Shown here: in pieces, positions 9,741 to 23,238 of the stretch
Position numbering within the stretch: the stretch's first letter is position 1
How the letters are laid out: every line of letters starts with the position of its first letter
NCBI GenBank assembly: GCA_016617855.1
Contig: JAECUM010001132.1
Coordinates: 124,001-188,000 of the forward strand
DNA: 64,000 nt
Origin: Megalonaias nervosa
Taxonomy: Eukaryota > Mollusca > Bivalvia > Unionida > Unionidae
Direction of reading: 5' to 3'
The notes under the pieces: model-generated
Told to the model about the DNA's origin: nothing
The model's input: only the letters and a program-made list of their open reading frames with translations
Database searches by the model: none
Made by a program: the position numbers and the translations under genes

Positions 9741-12700
9741 GTGGGTATAGTAGTCCCACAGTGCAAGACATTGACCCTGATAAAAGTATGCATGCTGGAG
9801 GGGTTGATCTCTTGTTACCATAACAGTCGATGTTGTGTAGCGCTGTTCTGCAGACATTGATGAAAACCACAGGACAAATTTTCAAGAATATTTCGTGTAG
9901 TTGATAGCCCATGTTACCAATTTTTGCACAGCATTGAGTCCAGTTTTGTATTCATAGCTTTGACGCGTTTTTCCTACTTCCAGACACAAGCAAGTTGTTG
10001 TTTTTCAGACTGTCGAGTGTGAATTTGTTTGGTGGGAGAGCAGTGGTAGCTTATGAATACTAACATTTCAGCAACAGAACAAAAATGCCTTATTATATCC
10101 AGTTCAGTTTGATTATATTTATTCTGTTGAAGAAAATAACCACTCAAACCAATTTTGGCATTCTATGGCAGCCTTTACTTTTAACAGAGTTTGAAAAACA
10201 AAACCACTTCATTGTACCTGGACATACTTTGTTAAGAAGAATAAGGTATCAGAGTATGTTTAGTACTGAAAAAAATCAGTCTCCATATTGGGCGACTGTT
10301 TTTATTGGCCGTCAGCTATGAGGTGTATTTGTGAAAATCTGACCTTTGGTTTTCCTGACGCGGTTGAAAGGGAGCTTTATAGCACTTGTTAATGGCAGTA
10401 AGAGTAATTTGTTTGTTTCTTTTCCCCTTCAGATTATAGTGTACATATCAGGGAAGACATCTTGCATATTAGGACTAGTGGATATAATGAACTGGTCTGT
10501 GTAGATGTTTAACTGGTTTGATGATGTTCAAGATTTTTATGTTAGCACTAATAAATAGGTTCTGAAGTAACTTTGGTTGCATGGATGACCAGTCTGATTA
10601 CTATCACATCACCACTGTCTTATATGAGGATCTGACGGCAACCACTTACTGGTCATGTTCTTGTGACCTGCATATTTAGCATACATCACTAGTTTTATCA
10701 GCCAATCAGTTGGAGTCTTGTATCTTTGTGTTTGGAAGACTAAGCAGTATGGCTGAAGAGCATCATTGTGTGTGAAATATATTGTATCCCCTAGGGGTGC
10801 AAGACTGAGTATAAAATCTACCTGGTGTCAAAACTGGATGTCAGACTGAGTAAAAAACAAACTGGTATCAATACTGGGGATCATATTAAAAATTTGTGGG
10901 TCTCTGAAGCGCAAATGAGGGTAAAGGGAAACATGAGAAATGATTTGATTCACTTTCTGCTCCAACTTGAATTTCACAAGCCTGGATACCAATTTCGATA
11001 TGCCAAAGTATCCCCGTTTTTAATATTTTTTTTTCACACAACATTGTAATTGCTACACTTCAAATATACATTCAATAGGGGGTTTGATAGTAATCCAAGT
11101 GTCATTGGGCCAAGAAAAAAATAGGTGCATTTCCAATTGCACTGGTTTTTAAATTGGGGTAGGTGGGTCAATTTTTCTTGTCAAACATATATTGTTACAT
11201 ATATGTAGTTAAAATTGCTTGTATGTTAGTTTTAAAATTCTTTTTTATTTTATTTTTGTTTCATTACATTTTATTGTAATGATTATTTTCACAGGATTCA
11301 ATATTTTTTTCAGTAAATTCAGTTTGTTTAGAACGTAAAACGTATTACATTAGCACTATTTTTAGCTCACTTTGGTTCATAGAGTTTGTAAACACTACGC
11401 GAAAACGATTGGCTATTGCCAAGGTCATTTTGGCCCGCATGTTAGCTGAACTGTAAACCGTCTTTTTTTTTATATGTATGTTTTTAGTGTGAGAATTTGG
11501 TTTTTAGATGGGGCATAGGGCTATTCTTGCATACGTGATAATTGTCTTTTTTTTTTTTTTCATTGCGATGTTCAAATTAGTATCACGTAGCCCGTCACAT
11601 GAAGCTACCATGTGATCTAAAATCGCGGCTTTAATCAGATGCTCTCTAGTAGATTTAGTCAGTTTTATGTCCACACCTTGACGGTACCAGGTGTTTATAT
11701 TGTTGAAACCAGATTGTTTTTGAAATTCATTTGTTTTTGGATTTAATAATTTATTCTCTAGAAAACTAAACAAGTGTACTTTTTTATAAAAGTTCTGGGA
11801 GAAAGAAATTCAGTGGAAATTTATTCTGGAGTTTAACGGAAACATTATAAACTGATTCAATCGAGGATCTGTTACCATCAGTACAGACATCTGACGTCAT
11901 CGCCTCCATATTGGTATTTCATCGAGATTCGAACCTGGATACTATTAGAACTGTTTAGTGATAGGACTTGTATTTTTCAATCTTAGGATTAAATTTTGGA
12001 TTATATTCACAAACCGTAAGTCCTATTTCCAATTTTTACATTGTTTTCTAGGGAAATAAATTATTTTGTTAAAATATACAAAGCTAGTTGGCTTCACTCT
12101 TTTCTCATTTTTATTTTTGTATGAGCCTACATGTAACAATATTTTTGTGAATTTTTTTGACTTTTTTTAAAAAACTATATAGAAAGTACTAGGGTAGGCA
12201 ATGAAAAACAGAATGGTCGGCTGACCAGAAATGTACACATTTTCTGCTTGCCGTTATTGACCATCACTGTTCTCACTGGACACTGGATACTGGTGTTCAG
12301 ACTTGTCTGTTGGATTCTGAGCGAATCCTATTCAAAACTGAGCTGTTCTGGATGACTATAACATTAGGCTTGTCAGAACTGTGATACAATTTGAGCACAA
12401 AATATGCTTGTCTCTATAGAAAAATGAATATAGATCACATTTAGGACTGGCCATTTCATGGGGGGGAGGGAAGGAAAGGGGGCATAGTATGTTAGTATGT
12501 TCAGGTTTAATGAGGGCTTTACCACTAATACAGAAGTAGTAAATGCCTCTGTCTAGTAGGGGTGGTAACACTTTATCAACACAATAATGTGCAAACACAA
12601 GCATGTGCTTATTAATGCCTTTCAGTCAATCTATTTCCTGGCTGAAATCATCCTGAAAAGCATAGGTCAAGTAACAGTTGGTATTTTAACAAGATTAAGA

Positions 12701-15154
12701 TAACAAATAATAAAGATAACTAAACTGAATGTTCATTTCAGCTTGTCAGATGTGTTACATACAGGTGTTGCTCTTACGTCGACAGACATTGTACACATAG
12801 GAGTGATGCATCTCGATACGTTGTTTGCCATATGTACAAGCTAGGGTGCGAGTTACAAATAGACCTCTCGACAATTAGGAAGGGATACCATCCCAGCTGA
12901 ACATTGATAAAAGAGAAGTTAAGGGGGAAGCAGACTGTTTAATGTTTTAATACTCATTTTATATGTGTTTGGAATAATTGCTAAGAAAATCTATTTTCAA
13001 ATGAAGTTCATGGTTCCCAATAGATATGTGCCACAGGGTTTTGATTGGAATTTAAATTGGAACCATTTCTGATGTCTGAAAATTCCATCTTGTGTGTTTT
13101 TCTAATACATTCTAGGCTGGGCCAGAGCATCATTCATAATTTCCTTTGATTTACCTCTGGCACAATTTCTTACTGAGTATTTTACCGAGAGCAAGTCATT
13201 GTTGGCTATAGACTACTGTTTGTACCTTGTCAGCCAATAATACAGCACCTGTGCAAAATCGGTATGAATTGGGCAGTTAACGGTCACTGATGAGAATCTT
13301 TAGTGGGCATAATTGAATCCAGGATTGGGTAGCCGAGTGTCATGTTTATCACATATTTGTCCTGTATTTTGGACCTGAATGCAGATATAGTTTTCTTGTT
13401 AAAAATCCATTTTTTTTTTTTTATTTAAAAAATTAAATAAAAAATTTCCTTGCAATTTTCCGTTTGGACACCTGGTTCCTTTCTGAGAGAAATGCATCAC
13501 ATATATGGATATTGAGTTCGAAAATATGATTGGTTCATTAGAAATTGAGGTTGCCATGCCAATCTTTGACCATCATATTGGATTGCATAAAGCAGCTGCT
13601 GCTATTATTGTATCTCATCTTTGTAATATTCAGCTTTTAGTCGTATCGAAAAGGAAAGCAGAAGATTTAGAATTTTCTCCTGCCAAGAAAAAAGAACAGA
13701 ACTGGAAGGCAATTATGCCATCATGTTCAGATTTGTGAAACTGTCTAGTAAAGATTTCTCATCTTTATTTTAACTTAACTATACTATTTTATATTAGTTA
13801 CCAGTGGTCAAAGATCATCCCCGATACATCTAGATTCACAAGTACTTTTTGAAGATAGACGATCATGGGCAAACTAATAACTACCACAGGAAAAGCTGTC
13901 AACATGGTTTATTTCCTTTGTCGCTGAGGTGTTAATTTCTTGTTTACCTAACAACACAACAAGAGCTTTTCTGTAGGTCTGTTTTCTTTGTCATTATGTT
14001 GACATTAAACATTGTACTCGGGTGAAGGGAACGGTGCATTATTTTTATTATGGCATCATCATTTTTTTGAATTGTTCACTACAACCCAAAGGCTATTCCA
14101 TTGTTTGATTCTGCTAAAAAGATAAATCAGTGATGGAACGAGGAACATTTGAACTAATTATAGCAGTGGTCATGAAATTTTTGCATTTATCTGTCTGTTG
14201 ACTTCCATTCCTTGCATCGTTCATATCACTTAAGTAATGATTGTTTGCTATTATGCTGTTATGATAAAGTTTCTAATAAAGTAGCATTCAAGTGAATCCC
14301 CAAACATTGCAATACAGTGTATTATAAATTGTACAATTGAAAATGTTTCCTTGAATTAAGATCATTTGATTCATGCAATGATATCTGATTGTAAATCAAG
14401 CATGATGTCTCAGTCTTTCCGTGGGAGTAAATTTGGTGTTGTTTTTTTTGTGTTTTTAAACAGAAGCTGCTGTTGTCTGAATTTAATTGTCCATACCTCA
14501 AAGGATTATTTTTCATGTTCAGACAGTATGATAAATTTCCACTGTTCAAAAATGGTCAACAAGGTGCATCTCTAATATAAATGTACAGAATATACAAAAA
14601 ATTTTTTACATTAATTTCTGTTGTACATATATATGATCGAAATAAGATCACAGATTGATGGTATCTGATTGTGAATCACTTGTGACATCTCATGTTTTTC
14701 ATGGTTGGTCATCATTGACTAGCTGTTCAAACGTCAATCACTAATGCCTACCAGCTGCTCAACAGTGGGTAGGCTTTCATTGTGCTGGCTGAGGAGTGGT
14801 GACAATCTGTAGGTATTTTATTGCTCCGTCACGAGTGTTATCGCAGAGCGCGAGTGGGGATTCAGTATTTGCCTAGTTATTGCGGCATTGTCTTTTGATG
14901 TACTCGTATGATGACAACATTCACAACTGGGGGTCTTAAGCCACTGAATTCTGTCATTGTAAATATCAGCACAGCTAAAATGATTAATTGACCAACACAA
15001 TTTCCCATTCGGCATGTGGTTTAAGAAAGACTGGCAAGCCTTTGAATTTGCTTTTGTGTGTATGTGGAGGACTCTTACATAAGTGATTCTCTGCATCCAG
15101 ATAAAAAAAAAATTTTCGTCCAAATGCACGTGATTAAGCCTTTCTGAGACCTCT

Positions 15155-15400
15155 GCTCATACCAAAGACTTATAAATGTGGCACTAATAGCTGCCTCACT
15201 TGGCGTTTAACATTTAGAGGTTAGTGTTAGGACTGGTTGGCATGGTGTCTATATAATATGACTGGGAGGGACATTATGCTACATGCCTGCAGCATGATGC
15301 CCAGTGCTAGACATCATAGCTGCCACACTGCAGACATCATAGTGATATGACTAAAATTGTTAAAGCTACGTTAAAAATCTAATTCACATACATTTGTTTA
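15155..15400 (+). repeat. SINE family 1, 5'-truncated copy
   Basis: Begins at CATACCAAAGACTT, continues with the shared body (GCTGCCTCACTTGGCG, GAGGTTAGTGTTAGGACTGG, GCATGATGCCCAGTGCTAGA, CACACTGCAGACATCATAGT) and ends in ATGTTAAAAATCT-like sequence. The tRNA-like head seen in the other copies is absent. It sits only about 125 bp before a second copy in the same orientation. Confidence 0.8.
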
Positions 15401-15524
15401 TAATTTTTAAAATGATCTGAAGAGTTTTCTTCATTTGATCTTGGGGTTTTACCATCTAGGTAAACAAGGAGATTTGTACTAAAGTTTTAGTTAACCATTT
15501 ACTGGCAGCATCTCTGCCCCTCAA

Positions 15525-15873
15525 GAGCGGCCACATGATGGGGTTTATAGGTAGAAATCTTACAATTGAGCGTCTGCCTTAGATGTGGGAGGTCACTGGT
15601 TCGAACCCTGGCCGAGTCATACCAAAGACTTTAAAAAATGGTACTAACAGCTGCCTCACTTGACGCTTAGCATTAAGAGGTTAGTGTTAGGACTGGTCGG
15701 CCTGGTGTCAGGATAATGTGACTGGGTGGGACATCATTCTGCATGTCTTCGGCATGATGCCCCAGTGCTAGACATCACTATAAACTGTCACACTGCAGAC
15801 ATCGTAGTGATATGACTGAAAAATTGTTAAAGCTACATTAAAAATCTAAATCACACATACACACACATACGAT
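15525..15873 (+). repeat. SINE family 1 with tRNA-like head
   Basis: A degenerate A-box region is followed by a good B box GGTTCGAACCC (15598-15608). Then come the SINE body (GAGGTTAGTGTTAGGACTGG, CGGCATGATGCCCCAGTGCT) and a tail rich in ACAC repeats. Known biology: such elements are transcribed by RNA polymerase III and mobilised by a partner LINE. The partner is not identified here. Confidence 0.85.
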
Positions 15874-16436
15874 TAAAATTGAAATGTACCAGCTTGAATC
15901 CATATCTAGATGGATGTGTGTTCCATGTATGTTTGGTTTTGATCTGTTGATTATTACTGGTAAGCAGAGAAGCATAGTATTGTTTAGCTCCACTCAACTT
16001 GATGAACGAACACTAGAAATTAAAAATGGTATGTTGGCTGTTCTGGCTTGTCTCATACATTACTTATGTATAAGCTACAGATTGCCAATTAAGGAAATGG
16101 TTCTTTTAAAAAGTGCAGAACATCTTAAATATGTTAAGATATTCCAAGTTTACAGGAAAAAGTGAACCAGTTTGACTCTGTGAAGGAATAGGAGTTAAGA
16201 TCACTACAGAGGACTTGAATGTTGGAAAGATTAAAATCCCCATTGCTATACATTGTACACTAGTTTAAAAATAGAATGGAACAGACACTATAGATATTTG
16301 TACCATGATTTTTCCATGTCTGAAATAAACAGTTGGCTGCTGTAAACATGTATAGGTTTGAATAATATCCCTTCCCCCCCACAACTTTTTCATTATGGCC
16401 ACTGTATTACTGCAAATTGCCGTTTTCTTCATTTAG

Positions 16437-17090
16437 GTCAAGGATGGGGTATAACACAAAGCAGCGCAAGTCAAGAAGTCGAAGTCCTATAGGTTGGTCA
16501 CGTCGAAGTCGTTCTAGGTCTCATAGTCGTTCACGACTTTTCAAGTCCAACAAGAAACGATCTCCATCACGAAGTCCCAATCACCGACATTCCTACCCAT
16601 CTGGGAAAATTAACATGAAATATGCTACAAGTCTTGCTTCAGAACTTAGTAAACATAGAAAAGCTCGTGAAATTCGGGAAGCACAGATGGCAGCCAAATT
16701 AAGGGGACCTGTGAAGGATGAACCTATCTCACCTGCAAAACATATATCCTTGATAGAAGAAAGGAGTCCAATATCAGTCAAGTCAGCATCGCGTACTCCT
16801 TCCCAACCTTCACCTGTCCCAGCCCCACCAGCAAGAAAGGAAAGGCTGATTGACCGAATGGACCAAAACATTGTAGTCAAGGTTGAAAATAGACAGACTC
16901 TAGATGGAGTAGTTTACGAGGAGAGGCAAGTTCAGAGTAGAGATGAGCCTCCACCACGCAAAAGTGAACCAGATCAAACTTCACAGAGTCGAGAAAATCG
17001 GCTGCCCACCTTGCCTAATCTTCCCCTGCCAATTGTGTCCCCGCCTTCAGACCTGGAGAGTATTAGTGATACTGAACCGAGTCCATCCAG
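16437..17090 (+). CDS. CDK12: CDK12 exon 2: RS domain and Pro-rich linker
   Basis: Encodes residues 214-431. It opens with a dense RS domain (RKSRSRSPIGWSRRSRSRSH) typical of CDK12/13 and of splicing factors. This is followed by YATSLASELSKHRKAREIRE, which matches the SLGAELSRKKKER segment of vertebrate CDK12. An acidic/Pro-rich stretch with repeated SP sites ends in PPSDLESISDTEPSPSR. The acceptor is TTCATTTAG (exon starts 16437) and the donor GTAAGT at 17091. Codon 214 is AG|G, which rejoins exon 1 in frame. Confidence 0.88.
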
Positions 17091-17798
17091 GTAAGTATCC
17101 AACCATGTTAAAATTTGGTAGGAATGTTATGTGCATATGTAGAATACCTAATTAGATATTCAGTCTAGTAAAGCAATTTGTCCATTTTTTTAAATAAAAC
17201 TTTTGGGATCAAAAAACCATATTGGCACTATTGCACAGAAAACAATAGCCATAGACAAATTAAATTTTGTAGGTATGTATGGGAGGTACGTGTTGATGAC
17301 CTACCTGATCAGTTGTTCAGGAAACTAAAGCCACTTTTAATACATTTTGTTTTAAGTTTAAATTTTACATTGCTTTTACATAGACAAATGCAATTTTGAT
17401 GGGCATCTGTGTGCATTTTTCACTGCAGTTGGAGGATACATGATAACAAAATAAAGTCATGCGAAAGTGAATATTAATTGGGTCGTTTTGCCTTGTCTGC
17501 AGATCATTGACAAAACAGTGGCATTGTTCATTTTGTTGTGCTTTTATATTTAACTTTTAGGTCTCTGCATTTAGCTCATTTTCTCTGACACTTGTGCCTG
17601 TAAATATATAAAGTTCTATTCATTTATATACATCACTAGTGTGTTTATCCAGGTATAATCATATAACACCTTCTTACACAATGAGAATATATATATGTTA
17701 AACATCTGACTTGTGTCAGTGGAAAAAAGGCTATTAAAAGTGTCCTAAAAAAACATTTCCCTGTAGGCCTATGCACCTTGTATGCCATGTGCTTTCAG
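17091..17798 (+). other. CDK12: CDK12 intron 2
   Basis: A 708-bp phase-2 intron (GTAAGT...TTTCAG). AT-rich; I see no gene or mobile element in it. Confidence 0.8.
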
Positions 17799-17960
17799 TG
17801 AGGAACATCCTGTGAGCCCAGTACGGCGAGGTAGAATTACTGATCTCCCAATGCCCCCTGTGATAGATGAGCCAGAGCCAGAACTTGAAGCTGAACCTGA
17901 CATTGAGTCGGAGCATGAGATAGTGGAGAAGAATAAGGAACCAAAAATAAAAAAACCCAA
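17799..17960 (+). CDS. CDK12: CDK12 exon 3: linker before the kinase domain
   Basis: Encodes residues 432-485. The frame requires the acceptor GCTTTCAG at 17798; the nearer-looking CTGTAG at 17766 would shift the frame and was not used. RITDLPMPPVIDEPEPE corresponds to the LLTDLPLPPELPG segment just before the kinase domain of vertebrate CDK12. It is followed by an acidic run and then Lys-rich KEPKIKKPK. The donor is GTAAGT at 17961. Confidence 0.88.
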
Positions 17961-18141
17961 GTAAGTCAATGTGCAACTCTGTACATTTACACCAGAGCAT
18001 TCTCGCAAAGTTGGAGCGGGTGGGGTTCCAAAAGCATGTCTGACAAAAGTCATGATGGTCATCTTAAAAGTATTGAATTTGTTAATGTTCCAGAATTATT
18101 TTTTTATTTTATGTTGATATCTTGATGGTCATACATGAAAC

Positions 18142-19523
18142 CAGGGTCCGTAGGGGACCTTGAAAAGCCTTGAAAAATGAATTGCTCCCTCAAGGCCTTG
18201 AAAACACCTTGAAAATTCAAACTATTGTCTGTGTACCTTGAAAAAGATTTGATTTTCAAAAACCAAAAGGAATTAATAGTTTTTGTTTTACAGAATTTAA
18301 TAAAAAGAAAATGGGAAAAGCAACAAAAAACTATCTCTCGCTTAGTTTGTGTTGGAACGTAAATTTTTCCACAACTGGCCTCTGCGCAGTTGTACATTTT
18401 GAACTTCCAATTGTACAAAGCCCTGATGTAGCAGTGGTTTAAATTTGAATTGTTCGCTTCGACATGGCTGGTTGCCGATTCCAACTTTGTTGGCTAGATG
18501 AAGAAAAATATAAAGTTTGGATTGTGTTATCTTTCTCAGAAAGCTTTGCAAAATGCAAATTATGCCAGAAGGATATTTATTTGCATGTAATGGGAGAGAG
18601 TGCTCTGCAGTCATGTGCAGCTGAAAAAAACCCAAGCTGTTGTAGGCCTAATGGCGATTAATACAGGCAAAACAAGAAGCCTTCAGCATTAAATCATTTT
18701 TGATGAAAGAGGTATGTCTGTGAACAGAGAGATTCAAGTTTTATAATAGAAACTGTATATAGTCTTTATTGTGAAATTAGTTCAATCCAGTTCTGTTTTG
18801 GGATTGAGTGGAAATAGAGACGACAATTGCAATGAACACGATAAATCTAAAAATATAGAACACAGCTAAGCTGAGAGAAATATTAATATATCTAATATGA
18901 AATAGTTTAAAATATCCATATGCTGTTTTAAGTAAGCAATAATATAAAAAAAAAAAACATCTTTACTTTTTTGTTTATGGAGATGAGTGAGAAGAAAGGA
19001 AGATAATGAAAAATACATTGAGACAACAACAGCTGTTGCTGATGACTATGCATTGAAAGTAAAGAGCCATAGGAAAATTTCCTTCATCACGACATCAAAA
19101 TAATTTGAGGAAAAGTGAAAAGGACATAATTGCTGAACTTGGAGCTCTTAAGAAACTGCTTGATGACAAAGCTACAAGAACTGAAAAATTCACTCTAAAA
19201 TATTTTGGACTTTGTAAATAGTGTAATGTAGACAGAGTAAAATGAACTTTGTTCAGTGACTACATTATTCTAATGCCCATATTATAGCTGTACATTATTC
19301 TAATGTAGGATGTTTAATATTAATGGGAAAGATATCAATAATCATACTATTGACTTCATATTTTATTTTTGTTCTTTTATAATCAAAATTTGCAAGAAAT
19401 GTTCCTCATATGGAGTAATAGTAAGTATAAACTTGTGTTTACATACAGTTTCATTTATGTATCCTTTAAATTAATGTAACAATGCACCTTGAAAAACGTG
19501 AAAGAAATATGCTACTAACCCTG
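18142..19523 (+). mobile_element. hAT-like DNA transposon, degenerate, with terminal repeats and 6-bp duplication
   Basis: Ends read CAGGGTCCGTAGGGGACCTT and, reversed, CAGGGTTAGTAGCATATTTC. TGAAAC is duplicated directly outside both ends (18136-18141 and 19524-19529). Just inside the left end, CTTGAAAA-type motifs recur several times. At 18464-18661 the + frame encodes MAGCRFQLCWLDEEKYKVW, then CKLCQKDIYLHVMGESALQS. This resembles the BED-like zinc-finger N-terminus common to one hAT transposase family (WLxxxxYKxWL, CKLC, MGxSALxSH). Only small later fragments remain (e.g. ELGALKKLLDDKATRTEK near 19139-19190). It is internally deleted and inactive. It sits within repeat family B. Confidence 0.7.
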
Positions 19524-19539
19524 TGAAACTGATGTGACA

Positions 19540-19970
19540 TCCAAAATACCCATTGCAATGGCCATCTTGAAAATCATACCACTTATTGTTCTAGACTGCT
19601 GGTCATGTCAATATTGTGCTATCACCAAAATGCTTTTGATGTTTGGTTGGTCCTAAATGGAAATAGTGCCAGTCTGATATCCAGTATGGCCATCATGGCT
19701 GCCATCTTCAAAATTGTGTTATTGTTACGCCCAAATGGAAATTTGTATCCGCAAGAAAACTTCTTGCTAAATAATGTCTTGATAGTCCCAGATGGTGTCA
19801 CTCTGACATGTTATGTCCACCACAGCAACTAATTTGAAAATATCTTTAATGCTGAAGAGCATCATTAATAAAGATGGTTTCAACACTCAGAATTGAAAAG
19901 GAAGAAATGGTGTTGATTTGAATTCTGAAATTCTTTTTTGGGCCACTGGAGTGTCTGCCCCTTATCGAGA
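19540..19970 (+). repeat. Dispersed repeat family B (copy 1)
   Basis: Degenerate units sharing TATGGCCATCATGGCTGCCA, TGGTCCTAAATGGAAATAGT and a 3' segment with AAGAAATGGTGTTGATTTGA and TGAAATTCTTTTTTGG. The same order of motifs occurs near 26600-26790, 46990-47790, 51440-52270 and 59690-60020. Origin unknown. Confidence 0.7.
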
Positions 19971-20164
19971 CTTTGTTGGGTCTAATGGCACTTAAATGCA
20001 TTATTGATTAAATCAAGCTGCACGAATGGGATATGTCTTTCCAAAGGGCATGGCAAGATCGCAAATCAGGGTTGGGCTAGTCACATATTGAACAAAGAAC
20101 CATTACATTACGAGTCCAGTTTTCAACCAACCGAACTACTGGGACTGCCCAGCACTAGATGAAT

Positions 20165-20245
20165 TCTTGGACAGATAAAAATGTTAAAACAGGCATAGAT
20201 TAAACCTGTTGACAGATAAACATGTTAAAACGGGCATAGATTAGA
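20165..20245. repeat. Tandem pair, about 43 bp
   Basis: Two copies of a segment containing ACAGATAAAAATGTTAAAAC and GGCATAGATTA, slightly diverged. Confidence 0.7.
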
Positions 20246-22982
20246 GCTATTATACTACCCCTAGTGTCAGCATCGGTGTCTGCACAGATAAAAGCATGTA
20301 CATATATATGACCTTCCTACATCTTTACCTGACTCCCTCATAGGCACCTAGCAGCAGTTTGGACTAGGTTTCATAGCACCTGCCCCATGGAGACAGGGCT
20401 AAGGAGACTAACTTTGTACATATGTGTGCATTACTGGTACATTTTTAGTTGGGGTTCTTCATTCTGCTCAGTTTATGCATGCACTATGTATGTACTGTTA
20501 TACCAAAAAAGTCCCCAACACTAAAATTGTGTCATTTCCCCAAAGCCGCACCTTAGGTACATAACTGAGTTACATAATCAGTTTTTTTTTATCAAGTACA
20601 TACATACAGCAGTTAAAAGCTGTCAAGTTGTTCAATATATTCAGCAAAGAATTTTTTTTTTTACATAATCCTGTCATAATAACAAGTATAAAGATGTCAA
20701 ACAAGTGTACCACACCCTTATTGCCAATGTCATTGTGACCTGCATTTCCATTTTACTGGATTGGTTTATGCTTTTTCTTTGCATCAGACATACTACCAGT
20801 AATTTTTACCTCATGTGTCAGGGTTGATTCTGACAATAAAATTTTCAGGTCCCCATCCATAGAATTTGAGAATATTGTCGTGAAATAATATACCAGTTCA
20901 TGGCTTGTAACCCCAAGAACTGCATCACTCATGATTTTTGTTGCAATCGATTTTCATATGTCCCTTTATAGTAAACAAAATTAATAAACCTAAATTACCA
21001 GTTATTATATTATTTTGTTCTTGTTTTGTGGAGAAGTTGCCTTTTTAAACAGTAGCAGAAGTGTCTACTGTTTTCTTGATATAATAGAAAGTTTTTAATG
21101 ACAAGTCCTTAATATGGTATGAATTTTTCTATTAATTTAACATACTGTAAAGTAGGTAATAATAATAATAATAATAATTCTGATTTGAATATAGGTGCCC
21201 TGTGATCATATAGCACCATTAATTAGTTACACAATTAAAGTTCCATGTTTTAAAAATAGGAATCTTTGCCAAGCAGATGCAAGTCAACAGATGATAATTC
21301 TGAATACTTTTTAAAACTAGATTCCATTTTTATAAATAAAAGCATGAGATGGAATGTCAAAGAAATATCAATTGGTTCTTTAAAAGTAAAGTAGTCAAAT
21401 CAAAAAGTAATTTTGCAGTACATGCTGTACCAAGCATACATTGGCAGGCCACATGTTGAATATGAGCAGTTCAATAGCACAACATGTGAGTTGTGACCAT
21501 TACCAGTAAGTACTGTCAGGTATCCATACAGCTCATCAACAGAACTTTTCTAATAGCCCCCTGCCCCCCCCCCCCCTCGTGTGTTTCCTATTGCACTGTG
21601 TTTAAAATTATGGTAGGTAGGTGCTTGTTCTAGCTTTTATTTTTTTTCTTATAGCCATTATATATATAATGCACTGAGCACTTCAAGTACTGTGCTGAAC
21701 CATTTCAATTAGATGCACAACTTAATTTTTTTTATTATTTTGTTTTTCTATTTTTTGTCTTTTCCCTGGAGAGAAAAAGTGATAGGAGCGGCATTGAAAA
21801 ATGTGCATATATAATTACAACTCTATGGTCTTAAAATAAGTAATAGAAAAGTGAGAACCAACCAGTTTTGTAAAATTCAACAAATAATTTATTTCACTGG
21901 AGTACAAAGTGAGAATACAAAGTGAAAAATGTCAAAGGAACTTAAAGTATTGTGAAATATATTCCTAGAATTTCTAACACCTATTATTTAAAGTTCTCAA
22001 GGAACTTTAGTGGTATTGAAAATAAATCCAGTGCTGGAAGTTGTTGATGTGCCTGTGGTGGCCAGTGTCATAGTGATGTCTTTGTTGAATCACAATAATA
22101 CAATCCAAGAATATATCGTTATTTGAATTTCACAATGAATCCAAGTCTCTTATTCCAAGAATGTTATTTTAGAGCACTTTGTATATGTGGGTCACAATTA
22201 GCATTTTCTAAAAGAAAAACTATTACCTAATGGAAGATTTCTGGAAGGTTCCAAATGTTTACAAGGTAACCTCTTGGTTATAATTGTAAGTCTGTACTAA
22301 AATTATAATAAAGAGCATGGTAAACACAATGTCCTTGACTCGGGTAAAGATAATAATCAAAATAGTTGACCATTCTCAGAGAGAAAAAATTTGGTATGTA
22401 TTAATTGTTTATGGAATTTAAAAAGATTAATGATTCAGGTCAGGTAGAAAATGAACTTGATTTTGGACAAGGTTAAGTACAAAATACAGTTATTCATAGC
22501 ATATAATGGAATAAAAATAATTTTAAAAAAACTAACAATATAAATTAAATATACATTGTGTGTGTGTGCATACATGCATACACACATTCATCAGGGCTCC
22601 AAGTTGCAAGTAAATTAATCAAAATTTTGACCAAAAGGCAACAGTTGATCGCAGGGGCTTGTATTGTTACTTACAGTTTATCTTGGTCATGCTATATACT
22701 TTGCGCTTTTTTCACCTTATGTCCTACACTTGCCAATATATTGATTACACTTTTCTGGTTCATTTAAAAATAAAAATGAAGCAATAAAAAGTTGTTTGTC
22801 AATTTTATTATCATCTATATTTCACTCAATTAAATTTGAGAATATTCTGAAGAAAAAAAGACTGACTGCCGCTCAAGAATAGGGTAAGAAATAATTTGTC
22901 CAACCTAAACCTATGTGTACCTTCCTAATTTTCTATTTATAGCAGCTATATGAACTGTTTCCAAGAAAACAGACAGGGTTTC

Positions 22983-23238
22983 TTTGTTGTTGTTGTTGTT
23001 GTTGGGTTTAACGCCATTTTCCAGCACAAGATAGGCTATACATGGCGGCCAGTATTAATGGTGGAGGAAGAAACCGGGAAATACCCGGAAAGAACCACCG
23101 ACCCTCGAGAAGCTACTGGCAGGCTTTCTCACATATCCACATTCGCCGAATCCGAGACTCGAACCCACGCAGACAGGTGAGATGGCAGTGATCCGTAACG
23201 GAGAACGCTTTAGACCACTCGGCCACTCGGGGGCCCCC
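22983..23238 (-). repeat. SINE family 2 with tRNA-like head and CAA tail
   Basis: Read on the - strand, the element starts with a tRNA-like region (GGCCGAGTGGTCTAAAGCGT) and has a B box like GGGTTCGAGTCTCGG (complement of 23152-23166). It ends with GTTAAACCC followed by (CAA)n (complement of 22984-23006). The head looks like a tRNA-Ser/Leu type sequence, but the body continues far beyond a tRNA, so it is a SINE and not a tRNA gene. Confidence 0.85.

Larger units (their letters stand above)
9741..16436 (+). other. CDK12: CDK12 intron 1
   Basis: A 6.7-kb phase-2 intron with a GTGGGT donor and TTCATTTAG acceptor. It holds two copies of SINE family 1 (15155-15400 and 15525-15873). A short internal duplication sharing ACTGGTATCAATACTGG-like units lies near 10800-10890. 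The remainder is AT-rich with poly-T and poly-A tracts and no supported gene. Confidence 0.8.

Noticed and set aside
9741..9750. Real C-terminus at the stop just after exon 1
   Set aside because: The stop follows a GTGGGT donor, and joining to exon 2 continues the RS domain in frame. The stop is intronic.
11504..11773. 89-codon - strand frame in intron 1
   Set aside because: No recognised motif, a poly-Lys run caused by a poly-T tract, and no splice context. Kept as non-coding.
13505..13738. 77-codon + strand frame in intron 1
   Set aside because: No similarity that I recognise and no acceptor/donor compatible with CDK12 phase 2 at both ends.
15560..15610. tRNA gene
   Set aside because: The A and B boxes are those of a SINE head; the sequence continues into a shared SINE body and the cloverleaf is decayed. 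The same applies at 23150-23238, 30072 and 58830.
17767..17798. Earlier acceptor CTGTAG for CDK12 exon 3
   Set aside because: Using it would put exon 3 out of frame with exon 2. The acceptor at 17798 restores frame and family similarity.
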